Shown: positions 8,392 through 17,818, counted from the first letter of the stretch. The stretch: 64,000 nt of DNA from Bacillota bacterium (GCA_023402395.1 JAEYGI010000002.1:1-64000), one strand, 5' to 3'. Translations and numbers: made by a program. Notes: generated from the letters alone by a model not told the origin.

Positions 8392-8850
8392 CTATGTATC
8401 ATAAATCCCGCTTTTTCCTGTTCCGCTGTCTTCAGGCCGAGAAGGTTCATCTCCTACTTGGGCATAGGCCACGGCGGCAGTCTCGCTCTCCCGGGGAGCC
8501 GGCGGTTCCAAGCGCAGACAGGTGCGGCCGACCCGGAACACCTCCCCATAAGCCAGTGCAACCGGTTCACCGATCCGTCTGGCTTCTCTAAACTCTCCCA
8601 AATAAGTGCCGTTGGTGCTGTTCAAATCCTCCAGCAGCCAGGCAGCGGTTTGGTCGTTCCAGGCGAGCCGGGCGTGTCTCCGGGACAGCTCCGGATCTTC
8701 CGGGAAACTTACCTTACAATCCTCGGAACGCCCCAAAATTACTTCGGTCACAACATTAGCTTCGGTTAATGTTGCATTTTTCAGTTGAACGTGAATGGTT
8801 TCACCATCCCGCATGCCGCTGAGGCAGGTTAATTTAAGTGAAGCCAACAT
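8392..8850 (-). CDS. FHA-domain protein
   Basis: This 152-residue protein has one forkhead-associated domain (about residues 20-115) with all hallmark positions: GRS, SRRHARL, and LNSTNGTYLG. The C-terminal tail of about 35 residues is Glu/Pro/Ser-rich and probably disordered. FHA domains bind phosphothreonine peptides, so it is the natural reader for the kinases encoded just upstream. AAAGGAGG precedes the ATG. It lies 79 bases after the Clp-DUF1963 gene and 12 bases before the DUF6985-like gene on the same strand. Confidence 0.9.
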   Translation of the reverse strand: MLASLKLTCLSGMRDGETIHVQLKNATLTEANVVTEVILGRSEDCKVSFPEDPELSRRHARLAWNDQTAAWLLEDLNSTNGTYLGEFREARRIGEPVALAYGEVFRVGRTCLRLEPPAPRESETAAVAYAQVGDEPSRPEDSGTGKSGIYDT

Positions 8851-8929
8851 CTCTCCTCCTTTCTTTGTATCATTGAATGCATATTCGAACTATAAGTGGT
8901 AACGCATTAGAAAAGCAAACGGACTCCGT

Positions 8930-11900
8930 TCAGCAGCAATCCCAGTTGTATAAGACTTTAGTAAAGTCCAGATTTTTTAAATCTTCCGGCCTGATAAAGA
9001 AATTGGCTACCCCGCTGTCTCCCCACATAATACTTAGCTCATCGTCGGTATCGATTTGCAGTAATAAAATGTTATAGTCTTGATAATCCGATTCCCGGGG
9101 ATCGCTTTGAGTAAAATAAGCATATCCGGCCATTTTGTGCCCGGCGCTTGAATAATGCGCCTCATACCAATCCGCTTGCTGATCGTCGAACAGATTGTAT
9201 GAAGAGGTATTCAATAGTTTTTCAAACTGGAAGTCCCCGGTCCCTACCGGCGCATACGCCAGTTTGAACAGCAATCTGCCTTCCGCCCCGATTGGAAAAT
9301 ACTCCTCATTATCACTAACAAAGCTAAAATCAGTATTTATTCGCGAATAATCCTTGATCACTTCAGGCAGGTAAATTACTCTAAATTGGGCCTGATTCGT
9401 TGGCTGGTCAAAGTCAATACCGCAGACATCATCGTTTGGTGAAATATAAAACTGCAAAATTCCTTTCAAAGGAAACATCCCGATATCGGGCACTTCGTCA
9501 AAATTGATTTGAGCGAGTAACCTCATCGGGTTGCCTTGCAAATCTTTCGGATATTCATAACCAAGCGGTAAATAAGGATTGCCGCCGAATTTGCTCTCCC
9601 AGGCAAGGGTCTCTCCTCTACGGGCGGTAATTTTGATAAAAGGCTTAACCGATTGTTCAAATGTTTCTCGATAATTATCCAGTTCCTTGGGTAGCTCTAA
9701 TTGAAAGCGATGATTTAGTGACGTTACTTCATCGGCCGTTTCCGCCTCAGCGCTTTCTTCATAGCTTTCGAATTCCTCCTCGGTGAGGAAAACCATCCGG
9801 TTATCTTTGGCAACTGCTGTAAACGACATAACAGTATTTTTTTCATTATAAATCACATCCACCAGAGGATGGATCAATATTTGCTCTATGGCGCGCTCCA
9901 GCGACCTGGCGCCCATCTTGGGGTCATAACCCAGATCAAGGATCAGTTCTTTAGCCGAATCGTGAACCGTCAGATTAATCTGCATCTGCTGCGTCGCACC
10001 GAATTCGGCGATTCTTTCCTGTAAGATGATACCCATGATGGCCTTGAAGTCGTCACGCTGCAACGGTGGGAACTCAATGACTTCGGTCACGCGGTTGACC
10101 AGTTCCGGGCGGAGGAACGCCAGCGCTTTTTTACGTGTATCTTCACTTTTACGGATCACAGCCTTCATATCCTGTGGCATCCCATTCGCCCCGGAAAGCT
10201 CAAAACCAATCCGTCCTCCGGCCAGTCCGTAATTAGAAGTCATGATAAACAGCGCATTGGAACAGTCGACCTGGCGGCCCTGGTTATCGGTGAGACGGCC
10301 GTCGTCGAAGATCGACAGGAAAAGATCCATGATCTCCGGATGGGCTTTATCGATCTCATCCAACAGCACCACACTATAAGGGCGTTTCCGTAAGGCTTCG
10401 CAGAGTAATCCGCCTTGTTCACTGCCAACATAGCCCCGGGGCGATCCGATCAAATTGCTGATGGTATGGGATTCCTTATATTCATTCATATCAAAACGCA
10501 ATAACGCCTGGGGCGACTGAAAGAGGAAATTGGCCAGCTCCTTGGCCAGCTTGGTTTTACCGACGCCGGTCGGCCCCAAAAAGAGGAAGACGCCGCTGGG
10601 CCGGTGCGGGGCTTTCATACCGGCCAAGGCCGACCGGATGGCCTGGCTGACCGCTGTCACTGCCGGTTGCTGCCCAATGACCCTGGCATTCAGAATATCC
10701 TCCATTTGCGCATAACGCTGCTTTTCATCGCTGGTCATCCGGGAGACCGGAATCCCGGTCCACTCCGACACCACCTTCGCAATATCCTCGGCGGTTACCA
10801 TGTTATCGCTTTTGACGATATCCTTGGCACAGGCCAGATCGATGACATCGATGGATTTGTCCGGTTGGTTGCGGTCCCGGATATACTGGTCCGTTAATTT
10901 CAGGGCCGTCATCAAAACATCGGGTGCCAAGGTTAAATTGTAACCGGCCTTGGCTTGTTTCTCCAGAATCCGTTCGGCTGCTTTCTCCAGGATGGTCAGG
11001 TTCACCTCCGCGCTGAGCTCCCGGATCAACACCGGGGAAAAGCGCCGTTCCAAGGCGGGATCGCGCCGGATATAGCGGAAATATTCGTGCTGGGTGGTAG
11101 CGCCGATACATGAAAAATCGCCGTGGGCCAGCGCCGGTTTGAACATCTGGGCCGCATCCAAGGCGGAATGCATGCTCTCTCCCGCGCCAACCAGGGTATG
11201 AATCTCATCGATAAACAAGATCACTTCCGGAGCTTCGCTGGCTTCCTTAATAATCTGCTTGACCCGCCGCTCAAACTGGCCCCGCAATTCGGTATCGGCG
11301 GTTAACTCGCCCATATCGATTTGGACGATTCGTTTGCCCTTCATAATCTCAGGGACTCTCCCTTCAGCAATCCGCCAGGCCAATCCTTCCACAATGGCGG
11401 TTTTGCCGACTCCCGGCTCTCCCAATAGTAAAGGGTTGGCTTTTTGGGTCCGGGCCAATATCGTGATCAACTGCTCCAGTTCCGCCTCGCGGCTGATCAC
11501 CTCCGCTAGCTTCCCCAGCCGCGCCAGCCGGTTCAAGTCCCGGCCATACTTGTCCAAAGTGGGAGTGGCAATGGTGGAAGGAACCTGTAATGGGATGATG
11601 GCGGGACCCGGTTGGACACCCGGTTCATGAAGATTCGGTTGAAATGGAGTCAAAGGAGACACCGCCGTGGTCAGCCTGGTTCCATCCGCATCGCCAGATT
11701 GAGCAAGACAAGTCTCCTGAGCAGCCCCTGCAAATAACCGACCGGCCCAGATAGCGCAATCAACTCCTAGTATCTGCAAATACCTGACGGCGATATTTTT
11801 CCCCTCCGCAAGCAGCGCCCCCAACAAGTGCCGTTCCAAAATGGGCTTACCGGGACCGGCTTGCTCCTCAGCCATCCGCAAAATCTTAGTTAATCTGGGT

Positions 11901-12151
11901 GTGCAAGGAGGAAATCCGGGCAATGCCTCTTTTCCCCTTCCCACTTCCCGGCGCATTTCTTCTCGGGCCCGCGCCGGGTCAACTCCAGCCGCTGCCAATA
12001 CCCTGGCGGTTTCTCCGGTCTGGATACGCGTCAACGCAATCCAAAGGTGTTCTACCCCAAGATACGGATGTTGCAGGGCACGCGACTCGGTGGCGGCCGA
12101 CTCCAGCAGACTGCAGAGCGACCTAATTCGCTGGATTTCGATACTATCCAT
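8930..12151 (-). CDS. Clp-type AAA+ unfoldase fused to a DUF1963 (YwqG) domain
   Basis: This protein has about 1,073 residues. GGAGGAAG sits about 6 bases before the ATG at 12151, so I prefer it over the ATG seven codons upstream. In order: a Clp N-domain (about 1-145); an AAA+ D1 with Walker A GEPGVGKTA (about 244-252) and Walker B ILFIDEIH; a D2 with GPTGVGKTK (about 526-534) and VVLLDEIDKAH; then from about 818 a DUF1963/YwqG domain (PYLPLGYEYP, LLAQINFDEVPD, ILLLQIDTDDE, IMWGDSGVANFFI, ending NWDCC). There is no long coiled-coil M-domain as in ClpB. The tripeptide IGF lies where ClpA carries its ClpP-docking loop, so a ClpP partner is predicted. The fusion is unusual. It is probably co-transcribed with two kinases upstream and the FHA gene downstream. 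Confidence 0.9.
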   Translation of the reverse strand: MDSIEIQRIRSLCSLLESAATESRALQHPYLGVEHLWIALTRIQTGETARVLAAAGVDPARAREEMRREVGRGKEALPGFPPCTPRLTKILRMAEEQAGPGKPILERHLLGALLAEGKNIAVRYLQILGVDCAIWAGRLFAGAAQETCLAQSGDADGTRLTTAVSPLTPFQPNLHEPGVQPGPAIIPLQVPSTIATPTLDKYGRDLNRLARLGKLAEVISREAELEQLITILARTQKANPLLLGEPGVGKTAIVEGLAWRIAEGRVPEIMKGKRIVQIDMGELTADTELRGQFERRVKQIIKEASEAPEVILFIDEIHTLVGAGESMHSALDAAQMFKPALAHGDFSCIGATTQHEYFRYIRRDPALERRFSPVLIRELSAEVNLTILEKAAERILEKQAKAGYNLTLAPDVLMTALKLTDQYIRDRNQPDKSIDVIDLACAKDIVKSDNMVTAEDIAKVVSEWTGIPVSRMTSDEKQRYAQMEDILNARVIGQQPAVTAVSQAIRSALAGMKAPHRPSGVFLFLGPTGVGKTKLAKELANFLFQSPQALLRFDMNEYKESHTISNLIGSPRGYVGSEQGGLLCEALRKRPYSVVLLDEIDKAHPEIMDLFLSIFDDGRLTDNQGRQVDCSNALFIMTSNYGLAGGRIGFELSGANGMPQDMKAVIRKSEDTRKKALAFLRPELVNRVTEVIEFPPLQRDDFKAIMGIILQERIAEFGATQQMQINLTVHDSAKELILDLGYDPKMGARSLERAIEQILIHPLVDVIYNEKNTVMSFTAVAKDNRMVFLTEEEFESYEESAEAETADEVTSLNHRFQLELPKELDNYRETFEQSVKPFIKITARRGETLAWESKFGGNPYLPLGYEYPKDLQGNPMRLLAQINFDEVPDIGMFPLKGILQFYISPNDDVCGIDFDQPTNQAQFRVIYLPEVIKDYSRINTDFSFVSDNEEYFPIGAEGRLLFKLAYAPVGTGDFQFEKLLNTSSYNLFDDQQADWYEAHYSSAGHKMAGYAYFTQSDPRESDYQDYNILLLQIDTDDELSIMWGDSGVANFFIRPEDLKNLDFTKVLYNWDCC

Positions 12152-12181
12152 TTTGGCTTCCTCCAAATGCATTTGCTATCT

Positions 12182-14278
12182 TTAAAGAGTTATCTTCTCA
12201 GAAAAGTCATCCCAGATATCCCATTCCGGGTCAAGTTGCAATAGCTTCTTCAGGCAAGATGTTCCTTCCGGGGCGCGATTCAGCATGACCAAGGATTTCC
12301 CCTTATACTCAAGTCCCCATTTGTTCTCTGGGTTGATAGCCAAAGCCCGGTCACAGCAGACTAACGCGTCTTCATACCGTTCCATATGGTATAAGGAACG
12401 ACCTTGGCTGCTGGAATAGGCGGGTCTTTCCGAATTAAGTATCACCGCCTGTTCAAAGGCCTCCACCGCCTCGCGATAGCGGCCCAACTTGTCCAAAATT
12501 ATTCCCTTATAATACCAGGACACATCATTCTCCGGATTATACTCCAAAGCCCTCGTGTAACAGATTAAAGCTTCTTTGTAACGTTTCAAATGATAGAGAG
12601 CGATTGCCTTGCAGATCAAAGCGGGATAATGGTCAGGACAAATTTCCACAGCTCGATCCAAATACGGCAGCGCCTCTTCATAACGTTTCAACTCGTTGAA
12701 TGCCCTTCCTTTTCCCTTCCATAAATCCGGATGTTCCGGAAACAACTCCAAGGCTTGGTCGTAAAGGGGCAATACCCCTTCCCAACCGGCCAGTTCTCCT
12801 TGTGCTTCTAATTTATACGTCCAAGCATCACAATTATGTTGATTGAGGGCCAAGGCCCGGTTGCAAGCAAAAATAACTTCTTCATATCTTTCCAGGTGAT
12901 CCAAAGCACGGCCTTTTCTACTCCAAGCTTCATCATCCGCCGGATTCAATTCCAAGGCGCGGTCAATACAGTCCACTGCTTCTTGGTAGCGTCCCAGTTC
13001 AATCAGGCTATATACTTTTGAGCGCAAGGCGGTGAAATAATCAGGCCTCAATAAGATTGCTTTATCAAAGGATTCAAGCGCCTCAAGGTGGCGTTCCAGA
13101 TGGCTAAGTGAAAGTCCTTTATTAAGCCAGCAGTTAGCATCCGGATTGATTTCTAGAGAACGATTGTAGCAGTTCACTGCTTCATTGAAACGCTCCAACG
13201 TGGAGAGGGAAATGCCGGCCGAAAGCAGTTCTGCTGCGTCCAATTTGTAAGCGCTAAAGTCCAAAACCGGCGGCACTCCGGTGAACCGATAACACCAACC
13301 CGCCAAGATTTCTACAATCTCATCCCAATCGCGCGGACGGCGGTCCGGATCTTTTTCCAGACACTTCAGGACAAACTCTTCCAATCCCGTGGGAATCTCC
13401 TGTTTTAACTGGCTTGGTGCCACCGGGAATTGCATCAGGTGCAGATGCCGCCATTCGTCCACGGTAGTAGCCGGATACATCCGGTGTCCGGTTAGTATCT
13501 CGTAGAGAATGCATCCGAAAGCGTAAATATCGCTTCGAATGGTTACGGCTTCCTTGCGCCACTGCTCCGGAGCCATATAGGCCGGAGTTCCCGCATCGGA
13601 TCCGCCGGCCCGAACCAGGCCGAAATCGGTGATATACGGCTGGGCGTATTGGTCCACCAGAATATTGGCGGGCTTTAAATCCCGATGGATGAATCCTGCC
13701 ACTTTACTTTGGGCATATTGCATACCCTGGGCAATCTTCAGCGCCAGTTCCACTCCAACCGCCAAGGTTAGCTTCGGACTCCCCAACCAGCTCCGCAAGT
13801 CATTGCCCTGAGAGTTGCTGATATATTCGGTGACTACGAAAGTTTGGTCATCAAAATCATCTACACTATATGCCCGTACAATATAAGGATGTTTCTCCAA
13901 CTGGACCCAAAGAGCAGCTTCTTCCTTAAACAATTCCAGCAGTTTCCGGTCGGACCTGTATCTTTTTTGGATGGTCTTTAAGGCCCGGGATAGTTCCTCT
14001 TCATGGTCATAGGTTCCGTAGACCACTCCCCAGGCGCCGCGGTGGATGGCCAGCACTTCGTAACGTTCACCAATATAGTCGCCGATCCGGTAGAGTTCCT
14101 GATCCTCTTCCGCTGTTGCCGCTTTGACCAAAACTATCTGGGGTTGAGCTGCCAGTGCCGTATGGTAACCTTCCGAGGCCAACTGGGTTTCATCCGCATC
14201 CAGTTTGGTTTGATAGGCATCCCTTGCCAGACAGGTCTGTTCCCCAAGGGAAGCGGGGTTATCGTTCTTTGGCTGCAT
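12182..14278 (-). CDS. Ser/Thr protein kinase with TPR repeats (copy 2)
   Basis: This 698-residue paralogue of the proteins encoded at 3087 and 14291 has the same order: a SLGEQTCLA tail, a kinase domain (about 70-335) with RALK, HRDLKPAN, TDFG and APE motifs, then TPR units to the C-terminus (typical repeat: LERYEEVIFACNRALALNP). The glycine loop is IHRGAWGVVYG, again with His for the first Gly. GGAGCG precedes the ATG. The gene starts 12 bases after copy 3 ends and stops about 30 bases before the Clp gene, so an operon is likely. Stretches within the kinase part are nearly identical in DNA to copy 3, which suggests recent duplication or gene conversion. Confidence 0.9.
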   Translation of the reverse strand: MQPKNDNPASLGEQTCLARDAYQTKLDADETQLASEGYHTALAAQPQIVLVKAATAEEDQELYRIGDYIGERYEVLAIHRGAWGVVYGTYDHEEELSRALKTIQKRYRSDRKLLELFKEEAALWVQLEKHPYIVRAYSVDDFDDQTFVVTEYISNSQGNDLRSWLGSPKLTLAVGVELALKIAQGMQYAQSKVAGFIHRDLKPANILVDQYAQPYITDFGLVRAGGSDAGTPAYMAPEQWRKEAVTIRSDIYAFGCILYEILTGHRMYPATTVDEWRHLHLMQFPVAPSQLKQEIPTGLEEFVLKCLEKDPDRRPRDWDEIVEILAGWCYRFTGVPPVLDFSAYKLDAAELLSAGISLSTLERFNEAVNCYNRSLEINPDANCWLNKGLSLSHLERHLEALESFDKAILLRPDYFTALRSKVYSLIELGRYQEAVDCIDRALELNPADDEAWSRKGRALDHLERYEEVIFACNRALALNQHNCDAWTYKLEAQGELAGWEGVLPLYDQALELFPEHPDLWKGKGRAFNELKRYEEALPYLDRAVEICPDHYPALICKAIALYHLKRYKEALICYTRALEYNPENDVSWYYKGIILDKLGRYREAVEAFEQAVILNSERPAYSSSQGRSLYHMERYEDALVCCDRALAINPENKWGLEYKGKSLVMLNRAPEGTSCLKKLLQLDPEWDIWDDFSEKITL

Positions 14279-14290
14279 CTTGATTCGCTC

Positions 14291-16396
14291 CTACGTTGTT
14301 AAGTCTATCTTCTCGGAAAAATCATCCCAGATATCCAAATCCGGGTCAATCTCCAGCAATTTTTTCAAATACGCCGTCCCCTCTGCGGTGCGGTTCAGCT
14401 TGACCAGCGACTTCCCTTTGTATTCCAAGCCCCAGTTGTTTTCAGGTTTGATGGCCAAGGCCTGATCGCAGTAACCAATTGCCTCTTCATACTTTCCCAT
14501 ATGATATAAAGTACGTGCTATTCCACTGAAATAACCGGCATATTCCGGAGCCAGTTTCGCTGCCTGTTTAAATGCTTCTACTGCTTCACTATAACGACTA
14601 AGCTTATCCAAAGTCATTCCCTGATCAAACCAAGTGCGATCATTCTCGGGAGACAGCCCTAAAGCTTTGGTATAACAGATTAAGGCTTCATTGTAACGTT
14701 TCAGCTCATAAAGATCATCCCCCTTGCAAATCCAAGCCATATAAAAACCGGGGTCGATTTCCAGAGCGCGGTCATAACACGTTATCGCCTCTTCGGGGCG
14801 TCTCAGTTTATCCAGCACTCTTCCTTTGGCCCTCCATAAACGCCTATCGTTAGGACGGATCTCCAGGGCTTGGTCATAATGGGCCAATACCTCTTCCCAA
14901 CCGACCAGTTCTTCCAAAGCCCTCAACTTATATAGCCAAGCACCCTCATTAAGTGGATTGATATCCAAAGCCCGGTTACAATCGGCAATAACTTCAGAGT
15001 ATCTTTCCAGGTGATACAAAGTCCAGCCTCTTAAACTCCAGGCTGTATCATCCGCCGGATTTAACTCCACGGCGCGGTCAAGACAATTTAGCGCCTCCCG
15101 GTAGCGATCCAAAGCACCAAAACTTTCCGCCTTTCCCCACCATGCTTTCCATTTATCGGGTTTCAAGGCAATGACCTTGTCAAAGCATTCAACCGCTTCA
15201 ACGTAGCGTTTTAGAGCATTAAGTATAAATCCTTTATTAAGCCAACCGTGGGAATCATCCGGATTGATTGCTAGCGTACGATTGAAACAATCCAGTGCTT
15301 CATTGAAATGCGCTAAATTGGAAAGGGAAACACCGGCCGTGAACAATTCTCCGGCGTTCAATTTGTAAGCGCTAAAGTCCAAAACCGGCGGCACTCCGGT
15401 GAACTGATAACACCAACCCGCCAAGATTTCTACAATCTCATCCCAATCGCGCGGACGGCGGTCCGGATCTTTTTCCAGACACTTCAGGACAAACTCTTCC
15501 AATCCCGCGGGAATCTCCTGTTTTAGCTGGCTTGGTGCCATCGGGAATTGCATCAGGTGCAGCTGCCGCCATTCGTCCACGGTGGTAGCCGGATACATCC
15601 GGTGTCCAGTCAATATCTCGTAGACGATGCATCCGAAAGCGTAAATATCGGTTTCGACCGTTACAGCTTCTTTATGCCACTGCTCCGGAGCCATATAGGC
15701 CGGAGTTCCCGCATCGGAGCCGGCGGCATGAACTAGGCCAAAATCGGTGATATACGGTTGGGCATATTCGTCCACCAGAATATTGGCGGGCTTTAAATCC
15801 CGATGAATTAATCCAGGGACTTTCCGGTGGGCATATTGCATACCCTGGGCAATCTTCAGCGCCATCTCCACCCCGATCGCCAGGGTTAACTTGGAACTCC
15901 CGAGCCAGCTTCGCAAATCGTTGCCCCCGGGATTGTTGATATATTCCGTGATCACAAAGGGTTGTTCGTCAAAATTATCAACCCGGTAAGCCCGGACAAT
16001 ATAAGGATGTTTCTCCAACTGGACCCAGAGCGCCGCTTCTTCCTTAAACAGTTCCAGCAGTTTCCGGTCGGACCTGTATCTTTTTTGGATGGTCTTTAAG
16101 GCCCGGGGTAGTTCCTCTTCGTGGTCATAGGTCCCATAGATCACTCCCCAGGCGCCCCGGTGGATTGCGAGCACTTCGTAACGATCGGCGATATAGTCGC
16201 CGATCCGGTAGAGTTCCTGATCGTCTTCCGCTGCCGTTGCTTCAGCCGGCATGGTCTGGGGTTGTGCTCCCAATACCGTATGATAACCTTCCGTGGCCAG
16301 CTTGGTTTGATCCGCATCCAGCCTGGTTTGATAAGCCTCACTTGCGAGACAGGTCTGCTCCCCAAGGGAAGCTGCTATACCGTTCTTTGGTTGCAC
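14291..16396 (-). CDS. Ser/Thr protein kinase with TPR repeats (copy 3)
   Basis: This 701-residue protein starts at GTG 16396 with AGGAGAA upstream. Lys101 (RALK), HRD 198-200, DFG 218-220 and APE 236-238 are all present, so the kinase should be active although the first glycine of the nucleotide loop is His79. TPR repeats run from about residue 355 to the end. It is the first of the two tandem kinases leading into the Clp-DUF1963 gene. The kinase halves of the three copies are far more alike than their TPR halves, consistent with a shared activity and different partners. Confidence 0.9.
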   Translation of the reverse strand: MQPKNGIAASLGEQTCLASEAYQTRLDADQTKLATEGYHTVLGAQPQTMPAEATAAEDDQELYRIGDYIADRYEVLAIHRGAWGVIYGTYDHEEELPRALKTIQKRYRSDRKLLELFKEEAALWVQLEKHPYIVRAYRVDNFDEQPFVITEYINNPGGNDLRSWLGSSKLTLAIGVEMALKIAQGMQYAHRKVPGLIHRDLKPANILVDEYAQPYITDFGLVHAAGSDAGTPAYMAPEQWHKEAVTVETDIYAFGCIVYEILTGHRMYPATTVDEWRQLHLMQFPMAPSQLKQEIPAGLEEFVLKCLEKDPDRRPRDWDEIVEILAGWCYQFTGVPPVLDFSAYKLNAGELFTAGVSLSNLAHFNEALDCFNRTLAINPDDSHGWLNKGFILNALKRYVEAVECFDKVIALKPDKWKAWWGKAESFGALDRYREALNCLDRAVELNPADDTAWSLRGWTLYHLERYSEVIADCNRALDINPLNEGAWLYKLRALEELVGWEEVLAHYDQALEIRPNDRRLWRAKGRVLDKLRRPEEAITCYDRALEIDPGFYMAWICKGDDLYELKRYNEALICYTKALGLSPENDRTWFDQGMTLDKLSRYSEAVEAFKQAAKLAPEYAGYFSGIARTLYHMGKYEEAIGYCDQALAIKPENNWGLEYKGKSLVKLNRTAEGTAYLKKLLEIDPDLDIWDDFSEKIDLTT

Positions 16397-16437
16397 CTTG
16401 ATTCTCCTACTTAAAAAATACTTTTGCCTAAATTCTT

Positions 16438-16587
16438 TTACCCTTCATACATATCGGTTTCAATCTCATCCGACATCGATTTATCAACTTTTTCAAAGCC
16501 ATTCCCCAAAATTGCATGAATTTCTTGTTCCGTCATTCCTAATAAAATATCCCCTGCTCCCAAATTCGATTTTAGATCAAATTTCAT
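16438..16587 (-). CDS. Short truncated protein
   Basis: This is a 49-residue reading frame with a strong ribosome site (GGAGGGG, 6-8 bases before the ATG at 16587). It reads MKFDLKSNLGAGDILLGMTE, then EIHAILGNGFEKV, and ends ...TDMYEG. The GMTEQEIHAILG pattern is typical of the N-terminal half of small proteins of roughly double this length, and the ending looks abrupt. I take it as a truncated gene 41 bases before kinase copy 3. Whether it is still made is unknown. Confidence 0.5.
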   Translation of the reverse strand: MKFDLKSNLGAGDILLGMTEQEIHAILGNGFEKVDKSMSDEIETDMYEG

Positions 16588-16628
16588 CTGTCACCCCTCC
16601 AATTGATTCACCCGGTAATATTCTTAAA

Positions 16629-16826
16629 TTAAAAGGATGCCTGCAACGTTCTGGTAAGCGCCTTCTGCAGATAATCGTCAAAATCGGCGGCCAAGTCATA
16701 CCTGCCGCCGAAATCATGATCGTGGGTAAATAGGCAAGGGTTATCCGGCAAAAAAACCACTGGATTCCCGGAGCCATCGATGCCGATGACCACCATCCGG
16801 TCATACTCCGGTAATTCAATGCGAAA
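16629..16826 (-). pseudogene. C-terminal SUKH fragment
   Basis: After a TAG at 16827-16829 an open frame of about 65 codons reads FRIELPEYDRMVVIGIDGSG, then PVVFLPDN, FTHDHDFGGRYDLAADFDDY and LQKALTRTLQ, ending at TAA 16629. This is the C-terminal half of an SMI1/KNR4 protein, with the conserved Asp/Gly turn and final helix, and it has no start codon or N-terminal half. The same frame is open upstream of the TAG for about 30 codons without SUKH character. Confidence 0.6.
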
Positions 16827-16925
16827 CTAGATTGTAACGTCGATTATCGAAGGAGTTGCCACGAATTCAGCTTCACGTAAACCAAGGATGATAGCCGCTC
16901 CACTCCCCTCTACGCACGCCTCCGC

Positions 16926-17756
16926 TTACCAAAAGGCAGTGCTGTCAAATATTTGCGACTCCGCGGTGAATTCGGGAAACCAGCCTAAAGGCAAAATGAT
17001 CCTCAGTTTTTGAAATTCATAGGGCTTATTAATACTTTCCGGGTAGTCACTAAAAACCGGTCCCCACCATGCCTCCTCATACTTTTTCCAGAAAACTTGG
17101 CTGGTGGGTTTGATGGTGATACTCTCAACCGTTTCAATACCCCAGAGTATCTTGTCGAAGTCTTCCAGATCCGAATCATAAAAACTGTCTGGCTGTTTTG
17201 TTTCAAACCATCTATAAATAACGTCATGAGCCATTTTTTCGGTGGCGCCGCTATAAATGTCCGATAATAGCCTGAGCGCAAATCTTTTTTTCTCATTCAG
17301 GAGGACTCGATCATTGATTCTCTTGGTCGGATATCCGGCATCCGGATGGATGGATACGATTTCCAGCACTACTTCCGTGACATTCAAAGCCTTAAATTGG
17401 GCGGGAAATAATTCCGCCAGCAACTGATGATAGACAAAAGTTGTACAATTAAACAATTCTTTGGCCTGGTTGCGTTCATAATTATTTGCCACATTTATGA
17501 TGGCCTGTTCATTTAATGCCGGGAAGCAATCAAAAGCGGCAAAGAATTCCCGCTCACTTTTTAATTTGTCGCGCAATATTTCTTTAAAGCGTTGGAACCG
17601 GACGACTTTTTCCTCTTGGGAGGCGTCAATATTCAACCGTCTCAGTTCAGAACGGAGATTTTTGCTGGAGCTGTCGGTATGCAATTCATATAACACAGCG
17701 GATGGGATGGTTTGGTTCTGGCTGGAGATGACGCGGAATTTGTAAAGGGTACTCAT
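16926..17756 (-). CDS. Protein of unknown function
   Basis: This is a 276-residue soluble protein. GGGAGG lies 5-6 bases before the ATG at 17756. No family is recognised. It has a charged helical N-terminal half (residues about 30-75), a middle with many aromatic residues, and a Trp-rich end (KKYEEAWWGPVF). No signal peptide or membrane segment is seen. It stands alone between two hairpins in the accessory region. Confidence 0.65.
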   Translation of the reverse strand: MSTLYKFRVISSQNQTIPSAVLYELHTDSSSKNLRSELRRLNIDASQEEKVVRFQRFKEILRDKLKSEREFFAAFDCFPALNEQAIINVANNYERNQAKELFNCTTFVYHQLLAELFPAQFKALNVTEVVLEIVSIHPDAGYPTKRINDRVLLNEKKRFALRLLSDIYSGATEKMAHDVIYRWFETKQPDSFYDSDLEDFDKILWGIETVESITIKPTSQVFWKKYEEAWWGPVFSDYPESINKPYEFQKLRIILPLGWFPEFTAESQIFDSTAFW

Positions 17757-17818
17757 GAAATCCTCCCAGATCTAACATGATTGGACCGTTTGGCAACATT
17801 TCCGGAGTTTAATTATCA

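Noticed and set aside
7897..16396. Type VI secretion locus
   Set aside because: Only regulatory-like parts (kinase, FHA, Clp) are present, no sheath, Hcp, VgrG or membrane-complex genes, and the Clp protein has a ClpP loop unlike ClpV.
16577..16819. 80-codon minus-strand frame rich in Trp/Arg/Cys
   Set aside because: The neighbouring frame encodes a clear SUKH C-terminus, so this is a shadow.
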